This document shows positions 44,205 to 53,600 of a stretch of DNA of 64,000 nt, one piece after another. The notes beneath the pieces are model-generated. The model was not told the DNA's origin and searched no databases. It saw only the letters and a program-made list of their open reading frames with translations. Origin of the DNA: Ralstonia sp. A12 (lineage in GTDB: Bacteria; Pseudomonadota; Gammaproteobacteria; Burkholderiales; Burkholderiaceae); the NCBI RefSeq assembly GCF_000801955.1, contig NZ_JSZO01000011.1, positions 62,001 to 126,000 on the forward strand. The letters run 5' to 3'. Position numbers and translations under genes: made by a program. How positions within the stretch are numbered: the stretch's first letter is position 1; each line of letters starts with the position of its first letter.

Positions 44205-44625
44205 GAGTAGAAAAGCGCCGCGCGCGGGGTTCAGAACAGCAGGCCCCGAGTTCCGAACCCTAAACGCCGAGCAAAAAGCTCCAAACGCCGAGTTCAGAGC
44301 ACCGGTCGCCGAGCAAAAAGCGCCGATCGTCGAGTCCAGAACCCCACTCGCCGAGTTCATGGCCTCAATCGAGACCCAAAAAGTGTCATGGGTTGCTGAA
44401 AAAAACAGCAAGCGTGAGGAAAAAAGTGTCGCGCGCCGAGTTCGGAAACTCACGCGTGGAGTTCAGAATGCGGAGCACCGAGCAAAAAGACTCGATACCT
44501 TGCTGAAAAAAGCAGCAACGGTGGAGCAAAAAGCCTCGCGATCGACATTTGGAACTCGACACGCGAGGTAAAAAGCTCGGCGCTCCGAGAAAAAAGCCTC
44601 AAACGCCGAGCTTGAGGCAACGCAT
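44205..44625. repeat. Degenerate 21-bp tandem repeat array
   Basis: About 20 degenerate units averaging 21 bp, each starting near CGCCGAG. Two unit types partly alternate, one continuing CAAAAAGC and the other TTCAGAGC, making a 42-bp higher-order unit in the clearest part (44250-44355). One plus-strand frame (44194-44571, GTG start, no ribosome site) stays open across it and would encode heptads such as NAEQKAP and NAEFRAP; the minus strand is open too. Repeat-like remnants follow the decayed cassette at 57806-57912. Spacers are not unique, so it is not a CRISPR. Confidence 0.75.
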
Positions 44626-44660
44626 TCCGGCAAGAAAGCCGGTGCAGGTATCCTGCGCGC

Positions 44661-44783
44661 ATGTCGAAAATCACGATCTGTTCGCTGCTGTGCAAGAACC
44701 CGCCGGGGTTGCCTGCGTGTCGGAATCGGGTGATTGATGTCACGCGCTGTTGTGCGCCGGCGGCTGCGGCGGGGCAGCGTTAG
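44661..44783 (+). CDS. Possible 40-residue Cys-rich peptide
   Basis: An ATG frame of 40 codons reads MSKITICSLLCKNPPGLPAC and continues with a CC pair to a TAG at 44781. Five Cys in 40 residues is unusual for chance sequence. No good ribosome site is seen. It is short and could be non-coding. Confidence 0.25.
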   Translation: MSKITICSLLCKNPPGLPACRNRVIDVTRCCAPAAAAGQR

Positions 44784-44801
44784 CGCGGTAGACGCGCAAA
44801 G

Positions 44802-44829
44802 AAAAAGGCGTGCCGCCTGGCACGCCTTT
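44802..44829 (-). terminator. Intrinsic terminator of the large lipoprotein gene
   Basis: On the minus strand AAAGGCGTGCC pairs with GGCACGCCTTT and is followed by TTCTTT, giving a strong hairpin plus T-rich tail about 80 bases after the lipoprotein stop. Confidence 0.85.
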
Positions 44830-44909
44830 CCACCACCTTGATCGACCACGTTCCGTACGCCTGATGCATGGCGTGCAAGAACGTCGGCCGGATCGCGTCG
44901 CTTTCTCGC

Positions 44910-47042
44910 TTAGTTGTACGTGTACACGGCGCTCTTCATGCTGTTGTCCAGCATGCGGTAGTTGAACAGCAGCGAGCGCGTGCCAGTGCTGGTCAGCGCC
45001 GGCACCTGCTGCAGGTTCGGTGCGATCACAACCGAAGTTGCGCCACGGCGCACGTTGGTCGACGCGCTGTAGGTGCCCTTCAAGTCCACCGTAACGGCAG
45101 CGCTGCCGATCTGTTGGGCTGACAGGTTTTGCACCCAATCTGCCGTGATCGAAGACAGCACGCCGTTGGTGGCACTGTTGGACGGGTTCAGATCCGCCAG
45201 CGTCTGGCTGCCAGCCGTATTCCACGGCAGGTTCACAGCCTGCGTTGCCTGCACCAGATCCGTGATCAGCGACTTGTAATACACGCGGTCAGGCGTGGTC
45301 TGCGAGCCATAGAACAGCTCAACCTTGTAGCGCGAGCCCTTGGTGACCGGAGTCGGGTCCAGGGTGTCCGATGCCTGCGCCCAGACCGGGTTGCTGAAAT
45401 CGCTGCGCGGGGCGGCCAGCGTGGTCGCGGCGCTGCCCGTCAAACCAACCGTACGGGCGAACCAGAAGTTCGGGCAGTTGAACGTGGCCGTGCCGCCGTT
45501 GCTGCAACGGGTGGTGGCCGGAACGACGCCGAACTTGTTGCTCACGTCCATGTACCACTGATCCGGCTCGTTGCTGTCGCCGGTGGGGGCAACGTAGACG
45601 AGGCCGCTGGTGGGCAGGCCTGGCCCGGTCACGCGCACAAAGTTCAGGGTGCCGTTGCCGTTGACGGTGCCCGGGCCCTTGGCGTTGATCGAGAACTGGA
45701 TGCCGGTCTGGAAGTGGCTATAGGCGTTGCTGTTGGCGCTGGTGCCGGTGAAGTTCGGGTTGACCTGCTCGACCCGGCGAACCAGCAGGCGGTCGCTGAT
45801 TTCCACAGGCTGCTGATTGCCCACGACCCACCAGTTGGACGGGTGTGCACTCGACGTGCCCGAGGCGACGTAGCGCACCAGCACGATGATGTTGCCCGGG
45901 TTGCCGTTGATGTCCAGGTACTTGTTGTTCAGCACGGCCGTGTCGTACGTGGGGGACGACGCCGAGCCCGCCGGATAGAACGCCATGACTTCCGGCACGC
46001 TGAACTTGGCGCCGGTCATGCTATCGCTGACCAGGTAGCCGTAGAGCAACTGTCCGAACGCGTAACCGTTGTGCAGGAAGGCGATGCCGCCAGCGTTGCT
46101 GGTGTCCGATGCGATGTTCTGGCAGGCCGGCGCCAGCGACGTCACCTTCGGGCCGCCTTGCGTCATCGGCAGTGACGTGTCAACACCGAGCACACGTTGC
46201 GAAGTCGGCAGTGCAAAGCAGGCCGTCAGCGCATTCGCCAACGCCTGCGCACCCTGCGGCAAGCTGGAAACGTTGGCAGCCGGTGCAGGCAGCGCCGAGC
46301 CGCCGCCGGTGGCGGTGGCCAGCGGCACGGGTGTGCCGTCCACCGTACCCAGTCGCAGCTGGCCGGTGGCCGGGTCCTTCGATACCGTCACCACGTCCAG
46401 GATCTGGTCGGCCGTGTTGCCAACGCCAGACGGCGTAGCGGCGGAAATGCTGGTGGCGAACGGGTCATAGTTGGCCGGCGCACCGATGGCGCTCAGCACC
46501 GATGACAGTTGCTTCACCACGTTGGCGGTAACGGCCTTGAGCGCGTTCGCATCCACCGTCTTGGCATTGACCAGCGTCAGCGGGTTCCCGTCCGGCGAGA
46601 GCTGCGCCACGATGGCGGAGGTCAGCGGCGTGGCATTGAGCGTGAGCGGCGTGCCGGCCGGCGGGGTGGTTGTGGTCACGCTGACCAGCGGCGCGGTATT
46701 GCCGGTCGGGTCGGTGACGACCACGAAGAACGGCGCCGTCGCGCCAGTTTTGAGCGTGCAGGTGTACGTGCCCAGCGCACTGGTGGTGATGGCTGTCTCA
46801 ACGCACGGCGAATTGCCGGTGCTGTCGGTCACGACAACGTTGGCGTTGGCCAGCGCGCTACCGGTGGCGGCGGTGCCGGTCAGGCTAGCGGCTGCCGGCG
46901 TGACAGTGCTTGTGCCACTCGAAGCGGAGCTATCCGATCCTCCACCCCCGCCGCAACCGGCAACCAGCGTCACTGCGGCCAATGCAATGACTGTCGCGGC
47001 CGAACTCAATTGCCAGATGCTCTTGGCATGCGTTGCTTTCAT
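44910..47042 (-). CDS. Large Ser/Thr-rich lipoprotein
   Basis: A 710-residue lipoprotein: signal with lipobox VAGC followed by a Gly run and Ser/Thr linker, a carboxypeptidase-regulatory-like beta-sandwich (residues about 55-130: LTGTAATGSALANANVVVTD, LGTYTCTLK), then a long low-charge domain of unknown type (about 250-705) with few lysines. The ATG at 47042 follows GGGAGG; a TTG precedes it in frame. It is monocistronic with a strong terminator. It is probably surface- or periplasm-exposed, perhaps binding a ligand; function is unknown. Confidence 0.85.
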   Translation of the reverse strand: MKATHAKSIWQLSSAATVIALAAVTLVAGCGGGGGSDSSASSGTSTVTPAAASLTGTAATGSALANANVVVTDSTGNSPCVETAITTSALGTYTCTLKTGATAPFFVVVTDPTGNTAPLVSVTTTTPPAGTPLTLNATPLTSAIVAQLSPDGNPLTLVNAKTVDANALKAVTANVVKQLSSVLSAIGAPANYDPFATSISAATPSGVGNTADQILDVVTVSKDPATGQLRLGTVDGTPVPLATATGGGSALPAPAANVSSLPQGAQALANALTACFALPTSQRVLGVDTSLPMTQGGPKVTSLAPACQNIASDTSNAGGIAFLHNGYAFGQLLYGYLVSDSMTGAKFSVPEVMAFYPAGSASSPTYDTAVLNNKYLDINGNPGNIIVLVRYVASGTSSAHPSNWWVVGNQQPVEISDRLLVRRVEQVNPNFTGTSANSNAYSHFQTGIQFSINAKGPGTVNGNGTLNFVRVTGPGLPTSGLVYVAPTGDSNEPDQWYMDVSNKFGVVPATTRCSNGGTATFNCPNFWFARTVGLTGSAATTLAAPRSDFSNPVWAQASDTLDPTPVTKGSRYKVELFYGSQTTPDRVYYKSLITDLVQATQAVNLPWNTAGSQTLADLNPSNSATNGVLSSITADWVQNLSAQQIGSAAVTVDLKGTYSASTNVRRGATSVVIAPNLQQVPALTSTGTRSLLFNYRMLDNSMKSAVYTYN

Positions 47043-47279
47043 CAAAAACCTCCCTGTTTTTGTTTTGTCATGAGGTTGCGCGCAAATGGCCCCTCTCGAT
47101 TGAGAAAGGCGTTAAGCAGCAACCTCTATGTGCGCGCGGGCGAGTGCGCTCGCGCACGCGGATGCTAAGAAAAAAGCAGCAGGGAATCTATCCCTATATC
47201 GTGGGATAACCGTTTGGTTAGGTGGAGATTTTGGTTATTTCATGGGAATGAAACGAGTGGTCTTTATTGCTTGGGGGTA

Positions 47280-48236
47280 TTAACTTCCCCTCCTGCCAGC
47301 AGCCGTTTTGCGGGGGCGCTGTGAATCTTTCGCGTTTGATCCGCCTGCCACCGCCCCCTGAGCCTCCCCAAGCATCCACCTGGCAAACGCCTGCACAGGC
47401 CCCTCACTCAACTCGATCGGCTCAGGAAGCACAAGGCAGAAGTTCTTGGTAATCGCTTTGCCGTCTGGCCAAGGCGCCACCAAACGGCCTTGTTCAAGCT
47501 CCGCTCCGATGTAAAGACGCGGCACCAGCGCAACGCCCAAGCCAGCCAGTGCCGCCTCTATCAGCATGGAATGGAGGTCGTAACGTGCACCAACCGCCGA
47601 GTTGGTGAGCACGATGCCGGACTCTTGTGCATACACCTGCCACGCATCCGGATTCTGTCGTCTGTGCAAACGTGGCAACACATCCAGCGACGGGTTCGCG
47701 CCGGCGTCTGCAAGCAGCGCCGGACTGCAGACGGGCACAAGTACCTCTTGCAGCAGGGGATGCAGATACATACCCGCCCATGCCGGGTGCTCAAAATGAA
47801 TGGCCGCGTTGAAGCCGCTACCCGCGAGCAGGAAGGGCTCCATCCGCTCGGCGATATGCACGGTGATGCTCGGGTGCTGATCCTGAAAACGCTTCAGCCG
47901 GGGGATCAGCCAGCGGGTGGCGAAGGTTGGAATTGCGGCGATTTCAATGCTCGCGCCTTCGATCGGCTGCCCCATCAGATACAGGCTGTCCCGCTCCAGC
48001 CTGTCCAGCGTCTCTCGCACCTGCACCGCATATCGCGCACCGTTGGGTGCGAGCCGTACGCGATTGCCGACCCGCTCGAACAAGGTGACGCCCAAGAACG
48101 CCTCCAACCGGCCAATCTGACGACTGACGGCGCCTTCGGTGCGCGCCAACTCCTCGGCGGCGCGGGCGAAGCTTCCGTGTCGAGCTGCGGCTTCAAAAGC
48201 CTGGAGTGCGGAATTGCTTGGAATTTTGCGTGGCAT
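47280..48236 (-). CDS. LysR-family regulator (GcvA-like)
   Basis: A 318-residue LysR regulator. The N-terminal helix-turn-helix reads ALQAFEAAARHGSFARAAEE, LARTEGAVSRQIGRLEAFLG; the opening MPRKIPSNSALQAFEAAAR and effector domain resemble GcvA-type regulators. The ATG at 48236 is preferred over a start 17 codons upstream. It is divergent from the three-gene set at 48403-50149 and probably controls it. Confidence 0.9.
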   Translation of the reverse strand: MPRKIPSNSALQAFEAAARHGSFARAAEELARTEGAVSRQIGRLEAFLGVTLFERVGNRVRLAPNGARYAVQVRETLDRLERDSLYLMGQPIEGASIEIAAIPTFATRWLIPRLKRFQDQHPSITVHIAERMEPFLLAGSGFNAAIHFEHPAWAGMYLHPLLQEVLVPVCSPALLADAGANPSLDVLPRLHRRQNPDAWQVYAQESGIVLTNSAVGARYDLHSMLIEAALAGLGVALVPRLYIGAELEQGRLVAPWPDGKAITKNFCLVLPEPIELSEGPVQAFARWMLGEAQGAVAGGSNAKDSQRPRKTAAGRRGS

Positions 48237-48402
48237 TGACGTCTCGCCGATCAAGGTGTGCTCGTCGTCAGCTTGAGTAAATGTCACTGAAGCCTGACGT
48301 TATTTCGTTTTATACGTCGGAATTGCCAGCCTAGCATTACGTTACTGCAGTGAACATGAACCGTCTGCAGAACGACACGCATCCTGCTCGAAGGACAAAC
48401 TG

Positions 48403-48945
48403 ATGCTCTATACCGTGGAATGCAGCTTCGCTGACCCAACCAGCGAAGCCGAATGGAACGACTTTTACAGCCAGGAAAAACTGTCCGCGCTTATCTCGGT
48501 GACGGGGTTTCACACGTCGCAGCGCTTCAAGGCGATCAGCGATGGCTGCCCCGTCTATCTGGCCATTCACACGATTGACGGCCCCGACGTCTTGACCGGA
48601 GAGGAATACCGTCGAAAGGGCGGCGGCAATTTCGCGAGGTGGCAGCAGCAGATCACTGACTGGCACCGAAATCTTTACAGCGACATCGGTCTCGCTCCAG
48701 CGGTAAAGGACGATGAGCTTCTCGCGCTTTGTGCAAGCGGTCCCGATTCGTTGATCCAAATGGGCATCACGCCCTTGGCCATGCAGGCCGTTGCGCTCGA
48801 GAGGTTTCCAGAGCGCCGTTGGCTCGCGGTACTGCCTCGGTGCAATGCGCAGGTTGTCGAGCACATCGCGCAAGGGATTCACCTTTACGTGCCGATGACG
48901 GAGCAACTGACAAGCGCAGGCTCCTTGTCGACAGCGCAGGAATAG
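48403..48945 (+). CDS. Dimeric alpha/beta-barrel (EthD-like) protein
   Basis: A 180-residue protein whose first ~95 residues (MLYTVECSFADPTSEAEWND, FYSQEKLSALISVTGFHTSQ) fit the ferredoxin-like alpha/beta-barrel group that includes EthD and short monooxygenase-like enzymes. The C-terminal part is of unknown type. It is first in a run with a tautomerase-like and an MBL-fold gene, divergent from a LysR gene, a layout typical of small aromatic or quinone degradation operons. Substrate unknown. Confidence 0.7.
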   Translation: MLYTVECSFADPTSEAEWNDFYSQEKLSALISVTGFHTSQRFKAISDGCPVYLAIHTIDGPDVLTGEEYRRKGGGNFARWQQQITDWHRNLYSDIGLAPAVKDDELLALCASGPDSLIQMGITPLAMQAVALERFPERRWLAVLPRCNAQVVEHIAQGIHLYVPMTEQLTSAGSLSTAQE

Positions 48946-48952
48946 CGCTGAG

Positions 48953-49279
48953 ATGCCGAACATCACCTTCTATTTGGACGTGAAGCAGATGCCGTCGGAT
49001 GAATGCCTTGCCGAGCTTTCTCGCGACTGCATCGAACTCTGCACCACTGTGCTTGCAGCAGCGCTCAAGAACGTTCACGTCATCTTTGTGGATGTTCGGC
49101 ACGGATATGGGCATCCCGTCTTTGCGGACATCCAATACCGCCTCGAGACGTTTCGCACGCCACGGGTCATGAACCAGTTCATGGAAGCCCTGGATAACGC
49201 AATTGCCCGTCGCACAGGGCTCACGGCGCGCATCCGTTGCTTTGGTCATGCGGCGTCGAACATTGACGCCCGCAACTAG
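48953..49279 (+). CDS. Tautomerase-superfamily protein
   Basis: A 108-residue protein beginning MPNITFYLDVKQMPSDE; Pro-1 after Met removal is the catalytic base in 4-oxalocrotonate tautomerase and CHMI enzymes, and VHVIFVDVRHGYGHPV matches the middle strand region. It follows the EthD-like gene by seven bases and precedes an MBL-fold hydrolase, so it probably takes part in the same degradative route. The exact reaction is not predictable. Confidence 0.75.
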   Translation: MPNITFYLDVKQMPSDECLAELSRDCIELCTTVLAAALKNVHVIFVDVRHGYGHPVFADIQYRLETFRTPRVMNQFMEALDNAIARRTGLTARIRCFGHAASNIDARN

Positions 49280-49297
49280 CCCGTCAGGAGAGGTCTT

Positions 49298-50149
49298 GTG
49301 TCCACCCTTACTTTTCCCAGTCAGCAAGTCGGGGATTTCACGATCACCGCCATCAGCGATGGTTACCTCACCGCCAGCCTCGACTTCCTCTCGAATATCG
49401 ACACGTCTGAGGCTTCCAGAATGCAGCGCGATGCGGGGCAGCAGGCGCCGGCTGCTGTGCATATCAACTGCTACGTAGTGCGTGGGGCGGGCCGTACCAT
49501 CCTCATCGACGCAGGTGCCGGGGGCATCAAGCAATGGGGCGGCCGCCTGAAAGCCAATCTGCTGCATGCCGGGATAGCGCCATCGACGGTCGACACCATC
49601 CTGCTTACACACGCGCATCCTGACCATGTCGGCGGGCTGGTGAGCGCAGCCGGGCAAATTGCCTTTCCGAATGCGGAGCTGGTTGCGCATCAACGAGAGG
49701 TCAGGTTTTGGCGGGATGACGGCAACCTGAGCCGCGCCAGCGAGCGGGCACGCGGCAACTTTCAGATAGCGCGTCAGGTGTTCGACGGCTACAGCGACAA
49801 GCTTCGCACGTGCGATGAGGGAGAGGTGCTCCCCGGTATCAGCGCAATGCCGCTGCCGGGGCACACAGATGGGCACACCGGCTACGTCCTCGAATCCCGT
49901 GACCAGAGTCTTCTTGTCTGGGGGGACGTTGTTCACTTTCCCCACATCCAGATTCAGCGGCCAGGCGTATCGATTGCATTCGATCAAGATCAGTCCCAGG
50001 CAGCCACGACACGTTCAAGGCTTCTGGACATGGTCAGCGCGGAGGGGCTGTTGATCGCCGGGATGCATTTGGGGGAACTCGGCTTCGCGCGCATCAAGCG
50101 GGCGAGCGAGGGATATGGTTTGTTTTACGAGACCGACGCTGCAGGATGA
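49298..50149 (+). CDS. MBL-fold metallo-hydrolase (lactonase-like)
   Basis: A 283-residue metallo-beta-lactamase-fold enzyme: metal motif LLTHAHPDHVGGL (THxHxDH), a later His in MPLPGHTDGHTGYV, Asp in LVWGDVVHFPHIQ, and a C-terminal His in IAGMHLGELGF. The layout is like AHL or quinolone lactonases and other esterases. The start is GTG at 49298, preceded by CAGGAGAGG. It ends the three-gene set divergent from the LysR gene. Confidence 0.88.
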   Translation: MSTLTFPSQQVGDFTITAISDGYLTASLDFLSNIDTSEASRMQRDAGQQAPAAVHINCYVVRGAGRTILIDAGAGGIKQWGGRLKANLLHAGIAPSTVDTILLTHAHPDHVGGLVSAAGQIAFPNAELVAHQREVRFWRDDGNLSRASERARGNFQIARQVFDGYSDKLRTCDEGEVLPGISAMPLPGHTDGHTGYVLESRDQSLLVWGDVVHFPHIQIQRPGVSIAFDQDQSQAATTRSRLLDMVSAEGLLIAGMHLGELGFARIKRASEGYGLFYETDAAG

Positions 50150-50212
50150 CGTTGGCGCATGAACGCTTGATCGAGAACGTGTGTGAAAGGCGATTCCTGA
50201 CCCGGGGGGGCA

Positions 50213-50252
50213 GTCGTTCCATTGCTGAGAAACCCTCCCTGATTGGAACGAC
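50213..50252. other. Inverted repeat between convergent genes
   Basis: GTCGTTCCA and TGGAACGAC form a perfect nine-base stem with a 22-base loop, between the MBL gene and the convergent methyltransferase. No T-run, so probably a weak or rho-assisted bidirectional stop. Confidence 0.45.
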
Positions 50253-50271
50253 GCCGTCAGACTGCGGCGGC

Positions 50272-50877
50272 TCAAGATACCCGCTTCAGAGCGATGAAAC
50301 TCCAGGTCACATCCCCCCGGCCAAGCATGTCTTCGCGTTTGCTGCAGTGATGTTCCTGCAATCCGGCTTGCATACCCAGTGCGATGGTCTCGTCTGCGGA
50401 CACATCGAACATTCGCCGCCCATCGGGGACAGGACCGTGCCGAAGCGACATGACGACCAAGCCGCCAGCGCTCAAGAGTTCGGCTACGGCAAACATCGCG
50501 GTCTGCCGCTCCGTCTCGTCAAGGTGCATCCAGACCGCCGTAAGAAGGATCAGATCAAAGCGCTTCGGTTTGCTGCGCATCACGCGGAGCATCGGCAAGT
50601 GATCATCCACCCATTCGAGATTGGGGAGGGCGTGAAGCCTTTCCCCCTCATGCCGCAGTTCTGGCGTCGGCTCGACTGCAACGACGCGATGTCCGCGCGC
50701 AGCCAGTGCGGCGGCGTCGCGGCCAGAGCCTGCGCCGATGTCGAGCACATCTGCAGTATTCCGCGGAAAGAGATGAATGACATCTCGATGAACCGCCTCA
50801 AACGCAATGCTTTCATACTGCGCAACCAACTCAGTCGCACGGCTGCCATAGCCGGCTGTACCAGCGGGAGCATTCAT
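50272..50877 (-). CDS. Class I SAM-dependent methyltransferase
   Basis: A 201-residue methyltransferase with motif I DVLDIGAGSGRDAAALAARG, motif II VVAVEPTPELR and a post-motif FDLILLTAVWMHLDETERQT typical of small-molecule methyltransferases. Substrate unknown. No ribosome site decides the start strongly; the ATG at 50877 fits. The 323-base gap to the next gene (50878-51200) shows no gene I can support. Confidence 0.88.
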   Translation of the reverse strand: MNAPAGTAGYGSRATELVAQYESIAFEAVHRDVIHLFPRNTADVLDIGAGSGRDAAALAARGHRVVAVEPTPELRHEGERLHALPNLEWVDDHLPMLRVMRSKPKRFDLILLTAVWMHLDETERQTAMFAVAELLSAGGLVVMSLRHGPVPDGRRMFDVSADETIALGMQAGLQEHHCSKREDMLGRGDVTWSFIALKRVS

Positions 50878-51200
50878 GAAGTCTCCGAGAATGCGCTGTG
50901 TAGTGGACGATCAGCTCGATTCGAAACACGCATTCTGATGGAGATCGGCCCATCTGGGGAATTGGTTGACCGGCACAGCGCGATGAACGCGCGGTTGATT
51001 CTTCAATGAAGACAGCAACACGACCATCCAATAGCGGCCTTGCAAGAGGCGCGTCGCCTTCCTTACCAACGTCTTTTTCCATCGCGCAGCGCCCCTAAAT
51101 TTGGGGATGTTCGCACCTACCCGGTTTGATATTTCTGCCCCTGCCTGAGCGATGCCCCTTTCTACGGCTCAGGTCATGTTCTGAACAGGGAGAGATCAAA

Positions 51201-52052
51201 ATGAAACGTACAAACCGGCTGGCGACTTTGCTCTTATGTGCAAGCGCCGCGCTGATGGCAGCCGCATGCGGCGGTGGCGATGGTGGCAGTGGTGGCGGCA
51301 ACGCCTCCGGGTCTGGGGGTTCCCTCACCGGCGATGGTGCAAGCTGCAGCGCTGTCAAACCGCAATGCACGGTGTCCGCGTCTCCAGCTTCTACGGCAAA
51401 CAGTCCGTTGCCGGCTGGGACCAACGTCATGCTCAGCGCAAGCTGCAGCACGGGTGTGACCCAAGCGGATTGGTTCACCAATGCGCAGACGTTTGCCAAG
51501 GGCCTGAACGTAACGGTCAATCCGAGCACGACAACGGGCTACGGCTTTGCCTACAGCAACTGCGCCGGTGGTGACCACACTGGTCTCTATGTCTACGTGG
51601 GGTCTGGCACCAATGGCGGCACACCGGGGAATGGTGGCGGCAGCAACGGCGGCGGCAACGGCGGCAATAGCGGCAGCATCAGCACCAATTCCGGCACCAG
51701 CGCGGTCAACTGCCTGCGTATGGGCACCACGGCACAAGGTTCGATCACGATCACGAACACCTGCAACGCGAGAATCTCGACTGCCTACTGCAACCTCTAC
51801 GCAACGGCACCCAGCTCAACGGGCACACTGTTCGTTTGCAGCGGCCACGCGGCATCCTATAGCCCAAGCGGGTATGTGTATGAGCAGGGCGCGGGTTCGA
51901 TTGCCCCAGGGCAGACCGAGATCCTTTTGGGCACTGCCGTGCAAAACCAGAAGTCGTGGGTGATGGCTTGTGCGAGCGGGAACCCGCATATCGTTGACTT
52001 CAATACCTCAACCATCAGCGCCAACTCCACCGCAACAGGCATCTGCTATTGA
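51201..52052 (+). CDS. Gly/Ser-rich lipoprotein of unknown function
   Basis: A 283-residue lipoprotein with lipobox MAAAC followed by a Gly/Ser linker (CGGGDGGSGGGNASGSGG), a Cys-bearing N-terminal part (ASCSAVKPQCTVSASPA), a second Gly/Asn-rich stretch (about 150-175), and a C-terminal domain with several Cys (NCLRMGTTAQGSITITNTCN, TAYCNLYAT) that may be disulfide-bonded. The ATG at 51201 follows GGGAGAG. No family recognised. It is secreted to the envelope or surface by its signal. Confidence 0.75.
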   Translation: MKRTNRLATLLLCASAALMAAACGGGDGGSGGGNASGSGGSLTGDGASCSAVKPQCTVSASPASTANSPLPAGTNVMLSASCSTGVTQADWFTNAQTFAKGLNVTVNPSTTTGYGFAYSNCAGGDHTGLYVYVGSGTNGGTPGNGGGSNGGGNGGNSGSISTNSGTSAVNCLRMGTTAQGSITITNTCNARISTAYCNLYATAPSSTGTLFVCSGHAASYSPSGYVYEQGAGSIAPGQTEILLGTAVQNQKSWVMACASGNPHIVDFNTSTISANSTATGICY

Positions 52053-52240
52053 GTGCGCGCGCGCGGGCTTCGGAACCGAAAACGCTCAGGGCGGTGCATC
52101 AGCCGCCCCGGTCCTTGAGCGTGAAGCCCGCGTGGAACACGTCCAACGCATCTGAGCTGGCGGCATTTCCGGATGAGACCTATCTCAATGGTGGATAGGT
52201 GCCGCACCCTCCACCCCTGCCAGCGCGAGTTCCACCCAGC

Positions 52241-52265
52241 AAACGGAACAATGCGTTCCGTTTTT
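52241..52265 (+). terminator. Intrinsic terminator upstream of the 52340 gene
   Basis: AACGGAAC and GTTCCGTT pair around AATGC and are followed by TTT. It lies about 190 bases after the lipoprotein stop and insulates the next gene. Confidence 0.75.
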
Positions 52266-52339
52266 GTGCATTGCAATATCCGGTGAGGCTTCCTACCTTC
52301 GATTGACCGTCGTTCTGCTGACGCCCCAGGAGGTATGCC

Positions 52340-52750
52340 ATGAACACCACGAACACTACGCTCGACACCGGACACTTGTCCTTCCGTTCCGAGGCCGACA
52401 ACACGGTTTCGGCCCTTCAACATCGCGACATCGTTGCTGCATTTACCGCGCAGTCATCTTCCCAGCGTATCGCTGTGCTGCACATGCTCTACCCGCACAC
52501 CGACGCCCGCACGCACCGCAGCCTGGATCACCTGGTGGACGCATTGCATCGCCATGGGCTCCATGGGGTCGCCGCGCTGGTGGAGGGGGAGGCGCGCTAC
52601 CTTGTGTTCGAAGACCCCTCCGAAGCATGGCGCGCACTGCACGAAATTCGCCATGACTCGTTGGCCGTTGGCGTACATCTCTACTACCGCGGCTTGATGG
52701 GTGGTGCTGCTGAAGCTGCGTTGGATGTCGATGCGCATCTCTTGCAGTGA
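52340..52750 (+). CDS. Hypothetical small soluble protein
   Basis: A 136-residue protein with a good AGGAGG ribosome site. Helical in the middle (RSLDHLVDALHRHGLHGVAA), with LVFEDPSEAWRALHEIRHDS. No domain recognised. Its neighbours are unrelated lipoprotein and hydrolase genes, so no context clue is available. Confidence 0.65.
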   Translation: MNTTNTTLDTGHLSFRSEADNTVSALQHRDIVAAFTAQSSSQRIAVLHMLYPHTDARTHRSLDHLVDALHRHGLHGVAALVEGEARYLVFEDPSEAWRALHEIRHDSLAVGVHLYYRGLMGGAAEAALDVDAHLLQ

Positions 52751-52887
52751 GCGTCTGACGCTCCCCTTGCCGTGCTTCACCAACGACGAATGCACGGTTG
52801 AATGACCGTGAGGGACGAGGCTCGAGATCGCCCCTGAGCGGTCAGTCAACAAGCGTACGCGCGCGGCCGTCATCCAACCTTGCGATG

Positions 52888-53532
52888 TCAAGCGCGGTCA
52901 CTGGCGCCGCGCCGAAGTAAGTGGGCATCAACCAGCGGAGCCAGCTGCAACGCATGCTCATGTGCCAGGTTGTGGTTGCCACCTGAGACGACGTGCAACT
53001 GCGCGTCATGCAGCAGTTCAGCTAGCCGCTCGCCAACCGCGACCGGGCTGATTGGATCGGCATCTCCCCAAAGCAACAGGACCGGTTGTGTGATCCGGCC
53101 CAGCGCGTCCGTCAGATCGGCCTTGAACGATGTGAACCAATCTGGGAAGGTCGGATTGGCCTGGATGAATTCGTTTTGCCAATCCGCGGCACCCAATGCG
53201 CGTGTGTCGAGCCCGCCAGAAGTCACCGTCAGCACCAAGTGGGTCACCAGGTCAGGCTTCTCCAACGCAGCGCGAATCGCAATCACACCCCCCATCGATT
53301 GGGCGATCAAGGCGGTGGGTTGGTCGATGCGGGATACGACCATCCGCACAAGGTCGTCGATGTCGTTGACATCGGGCGCGACGGGCTCCTGACCGAACCC
53401 CGGATACCCAAGGAAGACCTGTGTGGCAGGGTGCGTGAGCTGACCGGCGAGCGGCTGCCAGAACGCAGTGTTGCCAGATGCCCCTGGCAGAAAGAGCAAT
53501 GTCGACGGGGCATGCAAGTTCTGGTTCTCCAT
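52888..53532 (-). CDS. Alpha/beta hydrolase
   Basis: A 214-residue alpha/beta-fold hydrolase: LLFLPGASGNTAFWQPLAGQ (oxyanion region), nucleophile Ser in ALIAQSMGGVIAIRAAL, Asp in LLLWGDADPISPVAVG, and His in VVSGGNHNLAHEHALQLA. The ATG at 53532 was chosen; one at 53553 is an alternative. It is the second of two leftward genes after a tautomerase, divergent from a LysR gene, so it may hydrolyse a ring-opened intermediate. Substrate unknown. Confidence 0.85.
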   Translation of the reverse strand: MENQNLHAPSTLLFLPGASGNTAFWQPLAGQLTHPATQVFLGYPGFGQEPVAPDVNDIDDLVRMVVSRIDQPTALIAQSMGGVIAIRAALEKPDLVTHLVLTVTSGGLDTRALGAADWQNEFIQANPTFPDWFTSFKADLTDALGRITQPVLLLWGDADPISPVAVGERLAELLHDAQLHVVSGGNHNLAHEHALQLAPLVDAHLLRRGASDRA

Positions 53533-53600
53533 GTCTTCGTGGGGGGAGTGCATCAAGCGTTTCGACGTGTTGAATTGTTGGCGATGGACACCGCATTGCC

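Noticed and set aside
44205-44625. Repeat array considered as a CRISPR
   Set aside because: Units abut with no unique spacers, are degenerate, and no cas genes are present.
50831-51082. 83-residue minus-strand frame upstream of the methyltransferase
   Set aside because: No ribosome site, no recognisable content, and partly overlaps the methyltransferase 5' end.
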